Shown piece after piece: positions 23,505 to 36,167 of a stretch of 64,000 bases of DNA. Where the stretch lies: contig NC_088913.1 in assembly GCF_963576675.1 (NCBI RefSeq), positions 88,287,001 through 88,351,000 of the forward strand. Reading direction: 5' to 3'. Source of the DNA: Euphorbia lathyris (taxonomy: Eukaryota > Streptophyta > Magnoliopsida > Malpighiales > Euphorbiaceae). Under the pieces are notes generated by a model, which was not told the DNA's origin, did not search any database, and was given only the letters and a program-made list of their open reading frames with translations. The stretch's first letter is position 1. The number at the start of each line of letters is the position of its first letter. The translations under genes and the position numbers were made by a program.

Positions 23505-23986
23505 CTGCAAATTGATTGACCCAAACAAGGGAAAGTGTTTAAGCGAAAAAAAGGAGGTCTATTAGAAAATAGAGAGAAAGGGGTTAGGTTAACTTTGGAT
23601 TTTTCAACAAAGGACTAGGTAGGAACTTTGGATTTGCATAAAAAACAAATTGTACTTATTTTCCTAATAAACTGTTGTAATTGAGTATGAAAAAACAGGG
23701 ATCCAAATAAGAGTTTTACATTCAAATGCAAGAACTCACAAACAACTAATCATATTTAACACTTCACAAACTGAAAGAACCAATAATTAAAAGGATTCAA
23801 ATAAATCTACATCAGTGCTTAAAGTATAACAAATTTCAAATGGGAATCTCATTTTAATTTCTTCCTTAGGATCTTTAATTCAATATACATCAGTCTTTTA
23901 GCCACAATGTATTCCTACCTATAATTACATTTGAAAGCCTTAAACAAGAACTACCAAACAAAATGAAATGCAGCAAATTCATCCAA
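23505..23986. other. Spacer between NLR stop and the next exon
   Basis: No coding potential. Part of it (about 23690-23755, AATAAGAGTTTTACATTCAA) recurs at the right edge of the window, so it belongs to the duplicated 3' flank of NLR genes. Confidence 0.6.
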
Positions 23987-26900
23987 CTAATATCCCAAAC
24001 GGACTCTGACTTTTGAGACATTTGAAAACTCAACTTTGATTTTTGCACCGTTCAAAAACAGCAAACATTGAAGATTAGTTTCCTCCAAGAGGGGACAGAA
24101 ATCAATGTAGAGATGCGCTAATTTGGAGAGGCGTTGTACGACAATTGCTGTTGATTGACACTCGAGATGCCGACAATAATCCAGAGAAAGGTACTGAAGA
24201 GACTGAAGATTAGCCAACCATTCTGGCAATTCTTCCATTGCTGTGAATCCCATTATCTTCAATGATTTCAGGGAAGTGAGGTGTTGAAGTTGATTTGGTA
24301 GACAACACATTTCACGACCAAAAAAATCTGATCCCCATATTTCTAAGTCCTCAAGCCATGGAAGGTCTTTGATCCGATTCAGGTAATGGAAATCATCCAA
24401 CTCCTTTGAGAATGCACCAATACTTACACTCTTCAAGTGAGTGAGTTTGCATAGTATTTCCTCTGAGAAACATCTCAATCTTTTACAGCAATACATCTCT
24501 AAGGAGGTTAAAGAGCTCAGCTGAGTCAACTTCTCTAAATCTTCTGGAATAAATGTCAGCCACTCACATATTCTTATACTGAACTCCTTAAAACAAGTGC
24601 TGGGGGGAAGCCAATTTCGAAGATAAGTTAACTTTGGACATCCAACAATGGATAGAATTGTAAGAGATGGGAAGGAGTGCTCTTTAATAATGAACCTGAA
24701 TTCCTCGCAATCTTTAATTTCGAGATTCGCAAGTGCTGACAGATCACTAGCTGGAAAACCTGTCAATTTAGCACAAGATTGAACGGACAAATTTTCAAGG
24801 CAAGGAAATACGACGACCCAGTTACCATCAGATGGAGAGCTCCAGTCAGTTAAATTCTCCATCCAACTTAGAGACAATGATTTCAATGCTGGAAACAGCC
24901 TAAAGTGCCATTCACTGGAATTGTCTTTACTATCAATTCCATAAAACTCATTACCTATGCACTTGAGTCTTTTCATATGACTTATGTGAAGAAACTGTAG
25001 GCAAGCAAGATCCCCAAGGCGTGGCAGTTGTACACAGTTCCAGCACCTCTCTAAGTGAAGATCCACCAAATTACTGAGCACTAGAAAAGAATCAATGTGC
25101 CTTGGATTCTTCATTCTCAGAATCCATGACGGCCATTTCTCACCCATGTAATACTTGATCTTTATTCTTTTTATGTTTGCATTAGGTTGAAGGCCTTCCA
25201 GCAGTTCCTCATCACTTGAACTTCTACCATTTTCTCCATAACTCCATTCAAAGCCTAGTCCTTGTAATTTTGTTTTCCCCTGCAAATTTGCTCTTCTAGC
25301 TTCCTTCTTATCTTCCACCTGCTCAAGCCTAGTTATTTCCAAGTCCCCTCTTAGTTGATCTAAGCATTCAAGTTCCTTAATGCTTCCTCCCCAATCAAAA
25401 CCCACAACAAAGAAAGGCAATGTTTCAAGACCACATAGCTGCCCCAATCCAAATGGCATATAGTACTTGTAAGAAAACAAAATATGCTTCAAATTCATCA
25501 GATTCCTTATCTTCTTTCTAGGAAGCTTGATAAGTTCCTTGCAATTGGCGAATTTCAAAGTTTGAAGATTGAAAAGGTTGGTGATGGATTCAGGCAACTT
25601 TCTGATCTTAGTCTTTGAGACATTCAACGTTAGAAGATTATGGAGCTTGCCAATGGATTCAGGCAACTCTTCAATGTTAGAATTTGAGACATCCAAAATT
25701 CGAAGTTCCAGGAGATTTGAGATGGATTCAGGCAACTCTTTGATGTTGGAATTTGAGACGTTTAAAGTTTGAAGTCTTTGGAGTTCAGCGATGAATCCGG
25801 GCATCTCTTTGATGTTAGAATTTGAGAGATTCAAAGTTTGAAGACTGTAAAGCTTTGTGATGAGTTCAGGTAACTCTTCAATCTTAGAATTTGAGAGATT
25901 CAAAGAGTGAAGATTGTAGAAATTGGTGATGGATTCAGACAACTTCTCGACCTTAGAATTTGAGAGATCCAAAATTTGAACAGTGTAGAGCATGGTGATT
26001 GACTTGGGCAACTCTTTGATTTCAGAATTTGAGAAATTAAGATATCTCAAGTGTTTTATTTTGCTGATTGATGATAGAAACACTTCCAAATCAGCACCAT
26101 TGAAGTGTAGAGTCTGCAACCTTCTCAAATTCCATGAATATTCATAATAGGTGGCACCGTTGAGGATAATTGTACGGCACTTCTCGGCCCTATCCTTGAG
26201 AACATGCTTTGAAGTTGTTATGAATTGATCATCTGCATATAAACGATGAATGGAAGATGTTTCATGTTTGGATAGGAACAATGCAAGATCATGCACAAGA
26301 TCGTGCATTTTGCATTGTATAACTTCCCCATTATCATTCAGTTCTGCATCTTCGAAGTAGGAAGTAGCAAGCAAGGCATCAAAATAGTTGTTGCCCTCAT
26401 CAAATGACTCGACAAACCCCTCGCCCATCCACAACTGAATCAACTCTTCCTTGCTAATTGAAAAGCCTTTTGGAAAAACAGAAAAAAATGTAAAGCATGG
26501 CTTTAAATATGAGGGGAAAAGATCAAAACTTACTTTTAAAATAGACAAAACATCACTTTGTTCGCCTCTTAAAACATCACTATGTCTAATTTTCAACCAT
26601 GTTTCTTTATCCGTGTAAAACCCCAATATCCCTCCTAAAACTTTTGCCACCAATGGCACTCCTCTACATTTTCTTGCAATTTCCCTTCCTATGGCCCCTA
26701 AATAAGACGGGTATGGTGCTGTTATATTTCTAAACGCCCTTTCCTCCAAAATTAACCAACACTCATCATCAAACAAGAAATCAAGTGTATGCCTATGTTG
26801 AGATGAAGTCTCGATAATGGATGCCACACTCCCAATACGAGTTGTGACAAGAACAACATTTCCATTGTTCGTACAAATTTTTAACAACCGAGTTTTCAAA

Positions 26901-28144
26901 TCATCCCACCACTTGGACACATCTTCCCAAACATCATCAAGAATAATAAGAAACTTTTTCCTCGCCAACTCTTTTTCAAGCTGTTGAAGAATTGCATCTT
27001 TGTTGGTTAAGCCCCCCATCCTTCTTCCAGTCAATGATTGCAACATTTCTCCTAAAATTATGTGTGCTTCAGATTTTTTAGAAACACACACCCACATCTT
27101 AACATCAAAAAGGTTTCTTGTCATGACGCTTTGACACACAAGTTTAGCTAAAACTGTCTTTCCAAGACCACCCTCTCCTACTATCGGAACAACGGTAAGT
27201 ATTTGATAGCAAGAACTTGTAAGCAAGTCAACAATTTTGGCTACATCTTCATCCCTTCCTACAGCTGAATCTTCCAAGAATGAGTGTGTTTCGAACCTAT
27301 TCCTAGATGTCATATCCTCAAAATTGTGTTGGATTGACCTAAGCTGAAGGTATTGACCATCTCTTTGAATGCTTAGCAGTGACTCAGACATTTTCTTAAG
27401 CTTATGTGCCATTGTGAGACGATATTCAGCCTTTTCGGGGTACACTTTCATATTTTGATACACCTGGTTGTAAAAGCATACATAATAATAATCTGGTGAT
27501 TAGTCTTCTTGGGATCATAGGTTAATTTTGCTCAATAACACAATTTTGTAATAACAAAATGGCAAGCGCCATATTTTGGTCCTGGTACCTTCTTCAATAA
27601 GGTCAATCTACTCTGATTCTAAGACTAATCACAGATTATCTCATAGATTAAAGTACAGATGCTAATTATTAGTCAGGTGCTAGATTATCCAATAAATGAT
27701 AATAGAAGGGCTAATTAAATGTAAATCAGAGTAAAAGGGGATTATTGAAGAAATTTAGACAAATACAGGGAAATTTGCCCTAACAAAATCAATAAAACTT
27801 TGATTTGAATAAAATACTCTGAAATACAGTTCAGAGATTATAAGTACCTCATTAGTTTGAAGCTGAAGTCGAGTAGCTTCATAAGCCAACTCAGAGAGCA
27901 AGTCGTCTGCTTCATAAGCTACATCTCTCAGTTTTCTCAGCCACCATCTCTCTTCCAGCAATCTCTCTTGCTTCTCCTCTGCATCTTCAACTAGATCAGC
28001 AATCGCATCTAGTGATTCTCGAAGCTTGTCGAGTTCCTTTTCAAGTCCCCAAAAAAATTTCAAATGTTGAAATTCAAAGGGAACTAACTTGATTAAGTTG
28101 GATATTTGCTTCCCCATGTAAGTAACAGCATCCTCAGCAGCCAT
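23987..28144 (-). CDS. CC-NBS-LRR (CNL) disease-resistance protein, two exons
   Basis: Intracellular immune receptor expected to detect pathogen effectors and trigger cell death. Exon 1 is 28144-27848 (99 codons, ATG start MAAEDAVTY). The donor GTACTT follows LQTNE. Exon 2 starts at 27463 (acceptor ACCAG, VYQNMKVYPEKAEY) and ends at a stop at 23987, giving about 1257 residues. Seen: Rx-type coiled coil with the EDVID-equivalent RDVAYEADDLLSE (about 70-85), P-loop GEGGLGKTVLAK (about 195), kinase-2 FLIILDDVWED, RNBS-B VVLVTTR, GLPL variant CRGVPLVAKVLGG, RNBS-D CFTFFSVFPKG, and MHD as KMHDLVHDLAL (about 480). Then eight exact 23-residue LRRs and a longer irregular LRR block. No frameshift or missing motif was seen, so it is probably functional. 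A dead paralogue lies at 1-735 and another flank at 63760-64000. It resembles the RGA2/RPP13-like CNL class; effector specificity unknown. Confidence 0.92.
25505..26055 (-). repeat. Eight tandem 69-bp LRR units in the NLR
   Basis: Each unit encodes 23 residues on the plan LxxLxxLxxLxxSNSxIxELPESI (for example LQTLNVSNSNIKELPESI). Several neighbours are nearly identical in DNA, so unit number can change by unequal pairing. They correspond to about residues 565-750. Confidence 0.9.
27464..27847 (-). other. Intron of the NLR gene
   Basis: 384-bp AT-rich intron between the CC exon and the NB-ARC-LRR exon, with a GTACTT donor and ACAACCAG acceptor on the minus strand. Reading through it from exon 1 adds about 30 codons before a stop at 27755, which would give a CC-only product if retained. 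Confidence 0.75.
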
Positions 28145-28974
28145 TAATTAATTCTAAGATGCCAAAGCAAACCTGCAAGTGATAGTAGAAGATGATCAAA
28201 TAGCAAGTGAGATAGTCAACAGCAACTGTCATATAAATAGGAGATGAAGAAAACCCAACTTCATATCTCTTTCCAATACTTTATTTATTTATTGTCTTAA
28301 TTTCAAATAAAGCACGCTGGTTCAAAATTTTCATTTTTTAAAGGCTTTCTATATCAGCAGGTACTCTAACTTGTCTAAAATAGCATATTGGCTCCCTGAA
28401 CTTTAAGAAAATTTCATTAGGTTCTTCAACTTGTTCAATTTGTAACGTTTAAACACAAAAGTGTCTCTCTTCCATCTGGTCATTACTGTTTGTATTTCAC
28501 GTGCGGTGGCGTGGAAAAATAGCATGACACATTGTTTTTCTATTGGATAGTCGATCCGTCGATGGTAAAAGACCTAATTTCTGAAAATCCATACATCATC
28601 TCTCTGTCTATTCTCTCAATCCATGGAGTTGAACCCTAATCGCTGAAATCGAACACTCTTAGACGGTGAGAGAATCGGTAATTGTGAGTAAGTGACCATG
28701 ATTTAAGTAAAAAGAGATTAACTTAGGTTTTGAACATCTTATATAAGGAGAAAATAGAAGACTGCTGTGTTTGTAGAAAATCGACAACAAGACGTATAGT
28801 TGGTAAGTCTATTTTCTCCATTTTATTTGAATTGCAAGAGTATTTTTGCTATAATGTTCAAAAGTAATGGCAATTTTATTCTTTAGAAAATTGAAAACAT
28901 GTGGGGTCAGATAGCTTGTCTATATTCTGTACTCTTTTTTTTTGTAGTGAAAATAGTCATAACATGTAAAAAAA
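28145..28974. other. NLR upstream region / spacer
   Basis: Contains the presumed NLR promoter, but no TATA box or start site could be assigned with confidence. Phrases at 28355-28450 (CTCCCTGAACTTTAAG, TTCTTCAACTTGTTC) resemble ends of MULE-type MITEs elsewhere in the window. Confidence 0.4.
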
Positions 28975-29563
28975 GGGTAATTAATTATTAGTCCATATAT
29001 TTTGATAAAACACACTGTTTAGTCTCTGTATTTTAAAAAACACATGATAAGGTCCCTAATCTTTTTCTCAATGAACTGTGTAGTCCTTCTGTCTGTTTGT
29101 TAGATTTTTTTACCATTTATGACTTTGGAAATGAGTAAATTACCCTTTACTATTTACTTTCAAACTTCAGAAGAGGAAATCCAATTTAGAAGAATAAGCT
29201 ATTTGTATGGAGAAAAGAAAAAGAACAGACCAATGCTTACGAATTTGAACGATTAAGAAAAAAATCAAGAAGAAGAACACTCAAAGTTGATTTCAGATGC
29301 ATTAGAGTTTAAATGAAATAAAAATAAAGGAAAAGAAGAACACAAATCCAAATTGACTAACAGAATCTTCATGAGAGTCTAACGGCAGGGACTAAACAGT
29401 TCACCGAGAAAAACGTTAGGAACTAAACTGTTCACCGAGAAAAACGTTAGGGACTAAACTGTTCACCGAGAAAAACGTTAGGGACTTTACTGTATGTTTT
29501 TGAAAATATAGGGACTAAACAGTGTGTTTTGTCAAAATATAGAGACTAATAAATTAATTACCC
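28975..29563. mobile_element. MULE-type MITE
   Basis: 589 bp. Ends GGGTAATTAATTATTAGTCC and its inverted copy, with similarity continuing inward about 70 bp. Flanked by TAAAAAAA on each side (28967-28974, 29564-29571). It contains three 31-bp tandem copies of a TTCACCGAGAAAAACGTTAG unit (29400-29490). Same family as 44835-45212. Confidence 0.8.
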
Positions 29564-30252
29564 TAAAAAAATTAGATTTAAGGATGGTTGAATAGGTAAA
29601 AAAATGATCTAAGAGGGCCTACAAAACCAAAAAAGTTAATAATTTGAATTTAAGTAGGTCTAAATAGCAAAAAAAAAATAGAAATTTGGATTTATAAAGA
29701 CCTAACATGTCAAAAAAAATTAGAAATTTTGATTTAAAGAGGCTTAATACGTCAAAAAAAAAAAGTTAGAAATTTGGATTTAAATATTGCATTCGATATT
29801 AAGGAAAAGTGGAAGAAGCACATCAAGATAAATTCCAAAGAGAATGAGCCTTATGGAAACTTACAAATTGAGCTCCTAAAGAAAGAACCCATAAGTTTAT
29901 GAGATGGTCCTCCCGAATTGGTTAGGAACAACAACACTATTGGAAAAACTCGATTCAAAGAGCTTCAAATTAAAGAAACATAATGTCATTTTGAGTTTAA
30001 TAACCTGAGCAAATAATGCTCAAAGGGACAATCGGTACGCGTTCGAGAATATTTAGGACACAATGTGAAAGCAACTAAGGCTAAAAATGCATGAGAATAC
30101 TATTTATGGGTCTCAGGTTGTTGACTTGAGGCCCTCATATTCCAGTGAGGTTGCTGATGACCTCACTTTAGAGTCATCGACCCTAATCGCTGCCAGGCAA
30201 TATTTCGTCCAGCCCTCCCCTCAAATGTTTCTCTTAAGTTGAATTTTTTCAT
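29564..30252. other. Spacer, no recognised gene
   Basis: 29575-29785 has a loosely repeated phrase (GAAATTTGGATTTAAA). 29800-30240 is less AT-rich but stops break every frame. Confidence 0.45.
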
Positions 30253-30456
30253 GTGAGCTCTTGGTTTTGATTACATGGACCTTAACGACCATGCAGTATT
30301 TGGCCATCCATCATTAGATTTAGGCTTATTAGAATCCTAAAATGAAGATTCAAAGCATCCCACGGCTTAGATTTAATAAGCCTAGATCTAACGGTTAATG
30401 ACCAGATTCACTTGGTCATTAAAGTCCATATGAATATTCCTGGTGAGCTCCACTCA
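30253..30456. repeat. Foldback MITE-like element
   Basis: The left arm (GTGAGCTCTTGG ... ACATGGACCTTAACGACCA) pairs imperfectly with the right arm read in reverse (GGAGCTCACCAGG ... ATGGACTTTAATGACCA). About 204 bp, no ORF, no clear target duplication. Confidence 0.5.
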
Positions 30457-30989
30457 CTATATTATCGATTTATTATTTGTTTTGAGTCATCATTTACTTA
30501 TTTACCCCTTTATATATGTAATAGTTACATTCAAGTTTTAATCTGGTATGTAATCTTTATTCTAGGTTTTTAATAGTATAAATACCTTTTAAATCCTTCG
30601 AATTCGGAAAATTATTTTTTATGGTATATTAATTGTAAGAGTCATCAATCTTTTTATTAATCAAATTCTGAAAATTGTGTGTCCATTTCTTTTATCAATT
30701 TGGGGATTTTAAATCCCTCGAATTTTAACTTCAAGTTTTTTTTATTTATTGATTTATGGTCAAAAGCTTTAATAATTCTTTTCTATCCTCTTAACCCCCT
30801 CTTGCATGAGAAAACTAGTGAAATAAGACCTTGGTTTGATTTTGAATAGCTCATAAAAAAAATTTAAGTAGATAAAACAACTAATTTGATTGCATCTTTA
30901 TGTGAGAAAATAAAAATAATTTTTAAAGTCAGCACGTCATCGTTTAAATATCTTGAAAATCACAAATTATTTGGTTGAGGTTTTTTTGA

Positions 30990-31113
30990 AGAGGCCTCTT
31001 GCTAAAATAAATTGGCAGGGGAAGACTTGCCCCCAGTACACCCTTGTGGTGGGACCCCTCCCCGGACCCTCGCTCAGCGGGGATGCGTAGTGCGACCGGA
31101 CCGCCCTTTTTTT
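30990..31113 (+). mobile_element. SINE, 5'-truncated
   Basis: Starts at AGGCCTCTTGC, lacking the tRNA-like head, and runs through CCCCAGTACACCCTTGTGG and CGACCGGACCGCCC to a T-run tail. Very similar to the 3' two thirds of 40953-41139. Confidence 0.8.
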
Positions 31114-32154
31114 AAGGTAAGTGTAAAAGGAAAGGATATCCTTATTTATTTTGAGGTGTAAATAAGATGTAGGGTGAGTAAAATCTATTTACACGTACAC
31201 TTGATAAAGAATGGTTTGAAACACAGCCAGTATCAGTTCATTGATGCGACAGTCGGAATGAAGCAAAATTGTTAAACAGATAAAACCCTCACCTTATCGC
31301 TAGATGTGAATACATGATTGGTCTGTTGGGGACAATTTTACACGTGTGTATAAAAAAATTGCTAAATAGAACTCACTCACTTTTCCCCCTGTATATACAT
31401 ATTATCATATGAGTGCTCCAAAACCAATTTTGGCGTACACTGTAAAACTTATTAAAATTAAGCTTTATTTAGACAACAAAGATAAAATTAAGTTGTTTTG
31501 AACAAATTTAGGAAAGTATATCGTCTATCGTATATCAATCAAGTTGGATTTTGTAATTAAATACAAATTAAATGAATTAACTAAACACCCCAACCCTTAA
31601 TTTGTTAAAAAAAACAGGGGCTGAAACCATTCATAATAGGGATAGTTCTAATGACCGGAGATACCGAAACCATTCATGGTAGGGGTGGTTCCGGCGGAAA
31701 TGGTTTGATCATGTTATTATTGCCATTATAGTTAATGAGAGAAAATCATTTCATCTAACAATAACTTTTTAGTGTAGGATCAATGTTCTATTTAGTTTTA
31801 AGTGCTTCTATTTTCTCTGTTTCTTAAAACTGATGCATTTGAGTTTAAATCAGTTTCTTCAATTTGTACAATAAAGAAATAATTGGATAACAAAATAACG
31901 TAATAACTAAACTTTTAAGAAATTTGGACAATTTAATTAATTGGTTCTTTTGAATATCTCCAAGAGCCTCTTAGTTTGACTGTAAGTTAAAATTTGAGGA
32001 GAGAGAATTAAAAATCACTAAAAGTCTCTTCATCTTTTCTATTAATAGAGAGTCTCTCTCCACCTCTTAGTACCTCCTAACTTCAAACTCTTTATTAGTA
32101 CGATGTTGATCATCATTTTGCTTCATTCTATTCTGGGCAGAAGATAAGCATTCC
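31114..32154. other. Spacer, no recognised gene
   Basis: Mixed AT-rich sequence. A loosely repeated phrase (GAAACCATTCATRRTAGGG) occurs at 31624-31690. No coding support. Confidence 0.4.
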
Positions 32155-33731
32155 TTTCATTATGGTGTATTAGTTCTTCAACTAATGCCACATTTGATGA
32201 ACGTGGAGGAAGTATAGGCAATGTGAGAACTACAATGTATAAGGCTTGGAAGGAGACATTTTGATAGCACTGTGATACGTAGAGTTGTACCAATACTCTA
32301 CGAGGCTTAGCTACTTAGACCAAGTTTTAGGCTTAAAGAAGCACATGATACGTAGCTAGGTTTCCAAAAACTAGTTGAGCCTTTTAGATCGACCATCTGT
32401 TTGAGGATGGTAAGCACTACTGAAATGAAGGTAGGTGCCCGTTTCAACAACTCTTTTCAAAAAACCCTTGTAAATCGAAAATTGTACCTTAGGATACCAT
32501 TTGTATAGGTAAAAGTGGGATGGTAACTTGGTTGGATAGACATTGTTGGATTAAAGCTACAACATAACCATCTACCTTGACTCTTGAATCTCTATCATCC
32601 AAGTTGGCATATTGATAGATAGAGCTAGTAACCTAAGGTTGGATCCCTCTATGCCTTCTTGTTGCCTAGAAAAAGCATCATCTACCCTATTTTCAGCTCC
32701 TTTTATTCTAAATGTTGTTATCTAGCCCAAACAACTTTGAAATGCCCTTATACTAGATGTAGGTGTGCATATTCTGCTCCAATATGTGCTTAATGCTCCC
32801 ATGATCTGTTTTTATTATAAAAACACAAGTAGTGCTTAGCGCATGCTGACATGGTATCTAAAAACTCCATTTTATATGTAGAAAGTCTTTGATTTGTAGG
32901 ACTGAGTGCCTTTGATAGGTAATACAAAGGTCTTCTTTATTGTACCAAGACTTATCATATGCCAATGCCACTGGCATCACATTCCAAAATGAGTGAGCCC
33001 TAAGAATCCTCTTCATACCCTTAAGGGAAGTGGGAGTAGGACATTGCTACATCGCTGATATTTTTGCACGATTTGTGACCACACCTTCTACAGAGATAAT
33101 ATGCCCTAAATAGGCCACATGTTGTACTCTAAAATCACATTTTGACCCTTTAGCATATACTTGATGGTTTTGTAGTAATTGGAATACTAATTCAAGGTGG
33201 ATTAACTATAAGTAGGGCTCAAACATAGTGTTCGTGAGGAACTGAAAAGTAACAGAGGCATTTTTAAGATGAAAAGGCATAACTAGGAACTCATAATGCC
33301 CTGCATGTGTTCTAAAGGAAATTTTATTAATGTCTTTAGGCCTCATCCTTATCCGGTAGTAACCTTCCCTTAAGTTAATTTTAGAAAAAATAGTAGACCC
33401 TTTCAATTCATCAATGAGCTCTTGGATAACAGGGATAGGAAACTTATTCTTAATGATGGCCTTATTTGGATCTATGTAATCAACATAAAATCTCTAGGTA
33501 CCTTTTTCCTTTTAACAAAGAGAACTGGAGATGCATAAGGGATATGGATGGGCTGAACGACTCCATTAGCAAGCATTTCAGTAATTAACTTCTCAATTTC
33601 ATTCTTTTGGTGATGGGAGTATTTCCAGGGTCTTACATTTATAGGATCAGTGTTGAATGTCATGATCATGTGATCTATGTGGTAGTAATGAAGTTGGAGA
33701 TTGGAATATGCTTTGGTAATGGTTAATAAAT

Positions 33732-34126
33732 TGTTAAATATAATGGAGGACTCAATTGAACAATCTTTATTTATTAGATTAAAACTCAAATTTTACACTA
33801 TATATCATGACCCAACTCACCACACTAATTTATACACTACACTCAATTTATTTTTATCACTTGCATAACTCTCTCAATTTTTCTTACACAAAACTCTCAA
33901 CCTCAATACCTATTTATACTAAGATGGAACTAATTTAAACCACAAACTTGTACAAATCTCATCCACAAACTTGTACAAATTATAGCCTTAAACTTGTATA
34001 AATTAGGACCACATTTTAAAATTTTTTATAACTAATCCTAGATATTTCAAATAGATTAATCTAGAACTTAGATTAGTCTAATTTGCTAGATGCTTCCACA
34101 TAAAAATCAAGGTTGATATTTCAATA
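33732..34126 (-). repeat. 3' LTR of the copia-type element
   Basis: Near-identical to 36168-36562. Differences seen near 33742, 33752 and 34020. Confidence 0.88.
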
Positions 34127-34139
34127 CTCCCCCTCAACA
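34127..34139 (-). promoter_or_regulatory. Polypurine tract
   Basis: Minus strand TGTTGAGGGGGAG directly precedes the 3' LTR, the priming site for plus-strand DNA synthesis. Confidence 0.85.
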
Positions 34140-34163
34140 TTGATTTTTAATACTTCGTGCGTG

Positions 34164-35975
34164 TTAGCCATTCCAAATGACTTTTCTAAAATCTTCTTCC
34201 AAAACTTTTCTCCTTTCCTTGCTTGAAGATGCTTCTCCATATATCGTACGCTCCTTTATGGTAGCTTCTTCGATCACTTGTATTCCTTTACCAAATACGA
34301 CTTGTTCACACTCGTCTTTTATGACACGATCATGTTTTCCCGCCCCACTAGATTTGTGAGACTGCTCCTTGTTAGTCTCCTTCAACCTATGTCGTCTCGA
34401 CGTGTGATTGCATCTCTTAGATTTTCGTCGTTGGTTTTCTAACCAATATTGGCGAGCCTTTCCTAGCTTAACCAATTCTCTCAAGCTTTTGACTAGAGCT
34501 TCGAGCAGCATCATCTCTTTGATGATTGATTTCTTAGTGAACCGTTGTTGATTGTAAGCGCCTTGCTTACATTTCCTCGATGTAGCAACTCCACCTTTAG
34601 CTATGTTCGTCTTGTGCTCCACTTTATTCTGTGGCTTTTGCACCTTAAACATATGCATTGGCGTAGGTTTCATCCTCTCCTTGGGTGATGACCATTTTGG
34701 TGAACCGATTGGCTTAGTCTTCACCAGCTTCCCTTTTCGTGACATCATCTTTGTCATTGCTTCCTGTTGATGCTTCACCTCTTCCTTGACTAATGGCATC
34801 TCGCATGAAGCTGGTGACTCATGTCGGGCATCTTTCTTTCTCCTTTCTTCATTGGAAGGCTCCTCGAGTGGTTCCTCATTACCACCATGATCTTCAATCT
34901 TTTGTACAGAGTTGAGGAGTTGAAGGCAACCCAGCTGCCTTATTAGTTCCTCCTCCTTTTGCTGCCCAGCAGCAAACGCTTGCTCTTTCTTTCCATCTGC
35001 TATGGATGATCTGACTGGATCACATAACATCGGCTCTACCATGGCACTTGAAGCCTGGAAATCCCATTCTTCTTCGCTTCCTTCTTGAGTGTGTGTGGAT
35101 GTAACGACGTTGCCTTCTACTTTCCTGTACCAGCAATCTCGTGCATAATGACCTCTTTTTCCACAAACATAACACTGGTCATTCTTTCGTCGATACGCCT
35201 TCTCGTCCTCTTCATTATGGTTGTGAGTATGGTGAGCTCCCCCTTGTTGCCAACTCCTTCTTTATGGACTTTTCTGCCATCTGTCCTGTTGTTTGAACCT
35301 TCCGCCATTTCTCGATCTCGTAATTTTTGGATCCTTGCTCTTTTTATTGATAAAAAGAGCTTTATCTTCATCTTTCACTGAGACTTTAGACATTTGTTTG
35401 TCTAGAGCCTCTTGATTAGCCAAAATATTTTCCAATTCATTTAAATTTGGCTCTTTAGCCCATCCACGGGTTGCTGTGACAAGTGCGTTAAATTCTGGAC
35501 GCAACCCGTGGACTATAATTCTTCTAATCCTTGTTTCGGTGATTTTATTTTCAGGATCCAATTTTGAAATTTCTTTACATAAAGTTTTAACTTTAGTAAA
35601 ATATTCACTCACCGTCATATCTTGTTGCGAGACCGACAGTAACTCGTTCTCGAGTTGTTCGAGCTTGGCATCATTTTTCTTTGCAAATAATTCCGCTAGA
35701 GTGTCCCATGCTTCCTTCGGGGTTTTCGCATCCTTGATGTGTTGCAGCAAATCGTCCTCCACCGAAATTGATAAAGCATACATAGCTTTACCGCGCTTGA
35801 CCTTCCATTTCTTAAGGTCATTTTGTTCCGTTGGAGGTGCTGTTTCGTTTCCTCCAACAATCTCCCACAGATCTTGGCCGAGCAGATAAAATTGCATACG
35901 AGTACTCCAAGTACTATAATTATTATTATTAAGTTTTTCAAGAGTGCTTACCCAGGTAGCCATGCCTGCCATCAC
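34164..35975 (-). pseudogene. Copia gag-CCHC-novel ORF with one in-frame TAA
   Basis: A single frame of about 604 codons with one stop. Residues 1-237 are the copia gag (UBN2 family): WVSTLEKLNNNNYSTWSTRM, MYALSISVEDDLLQHI, ELENELLSVSQQDMTVSEYF, VHGLRPEFNALVTATRGW. A TAA (35262-35264) follows WQKSP, probably a former CAA. The frame continues through the knuckle CYVCGKRGHYARDC and EEEWDFQASSAMVEPM, where autonomous relatives go on to protease, but here it leads into about 290 Lys/Glu/Arg-rich residues ending RKVIWNG. That part has no recognised domain; a Leu-rich stretch (MMLLEALVKSLRELVKL) could form a helix. Gag packages element RNA; the role of the added part is unknown. Confidence 0.8.
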
Positions 35976-36153
35976 GACTTGGTTATCCTCTAATTAACCA
36001 AGTAACACCGACCAATAATTTTTTACAGTCCCGGACTGCGCGCTAAAAATACCTCGTACCACCACGATCCCGGATCGCGAACTTTCGAAGCACCCGACTC
36101 CCGGTCCCTGACCGTTTGCTTGCACTCGACCACGTACCGGTCCCTGACCGCCC

Positions 36154-36165
36154 GCTCTGATACCA
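36154..36165 (-). promoter_or_regulatory. Primer binding site
   Basis: Minus strand TGGTATCAGAGC, exactly the plant initiator Met-tRNA primer site, two bases after the 5' LTR. Confidence 0.9.
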
Positions 36166-36167
36166 CT

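Noticed and set aside
25569..25772. Plus-strand ORF of 67 codons
   Set aside because: Antisense shadow of the tandem LRR units in the NLR.
29400..29490. CRISPR-like short repeats
   Set aside because: Three contiguous 31-bp copies with no spacers, inside a MITE in a plant genome.
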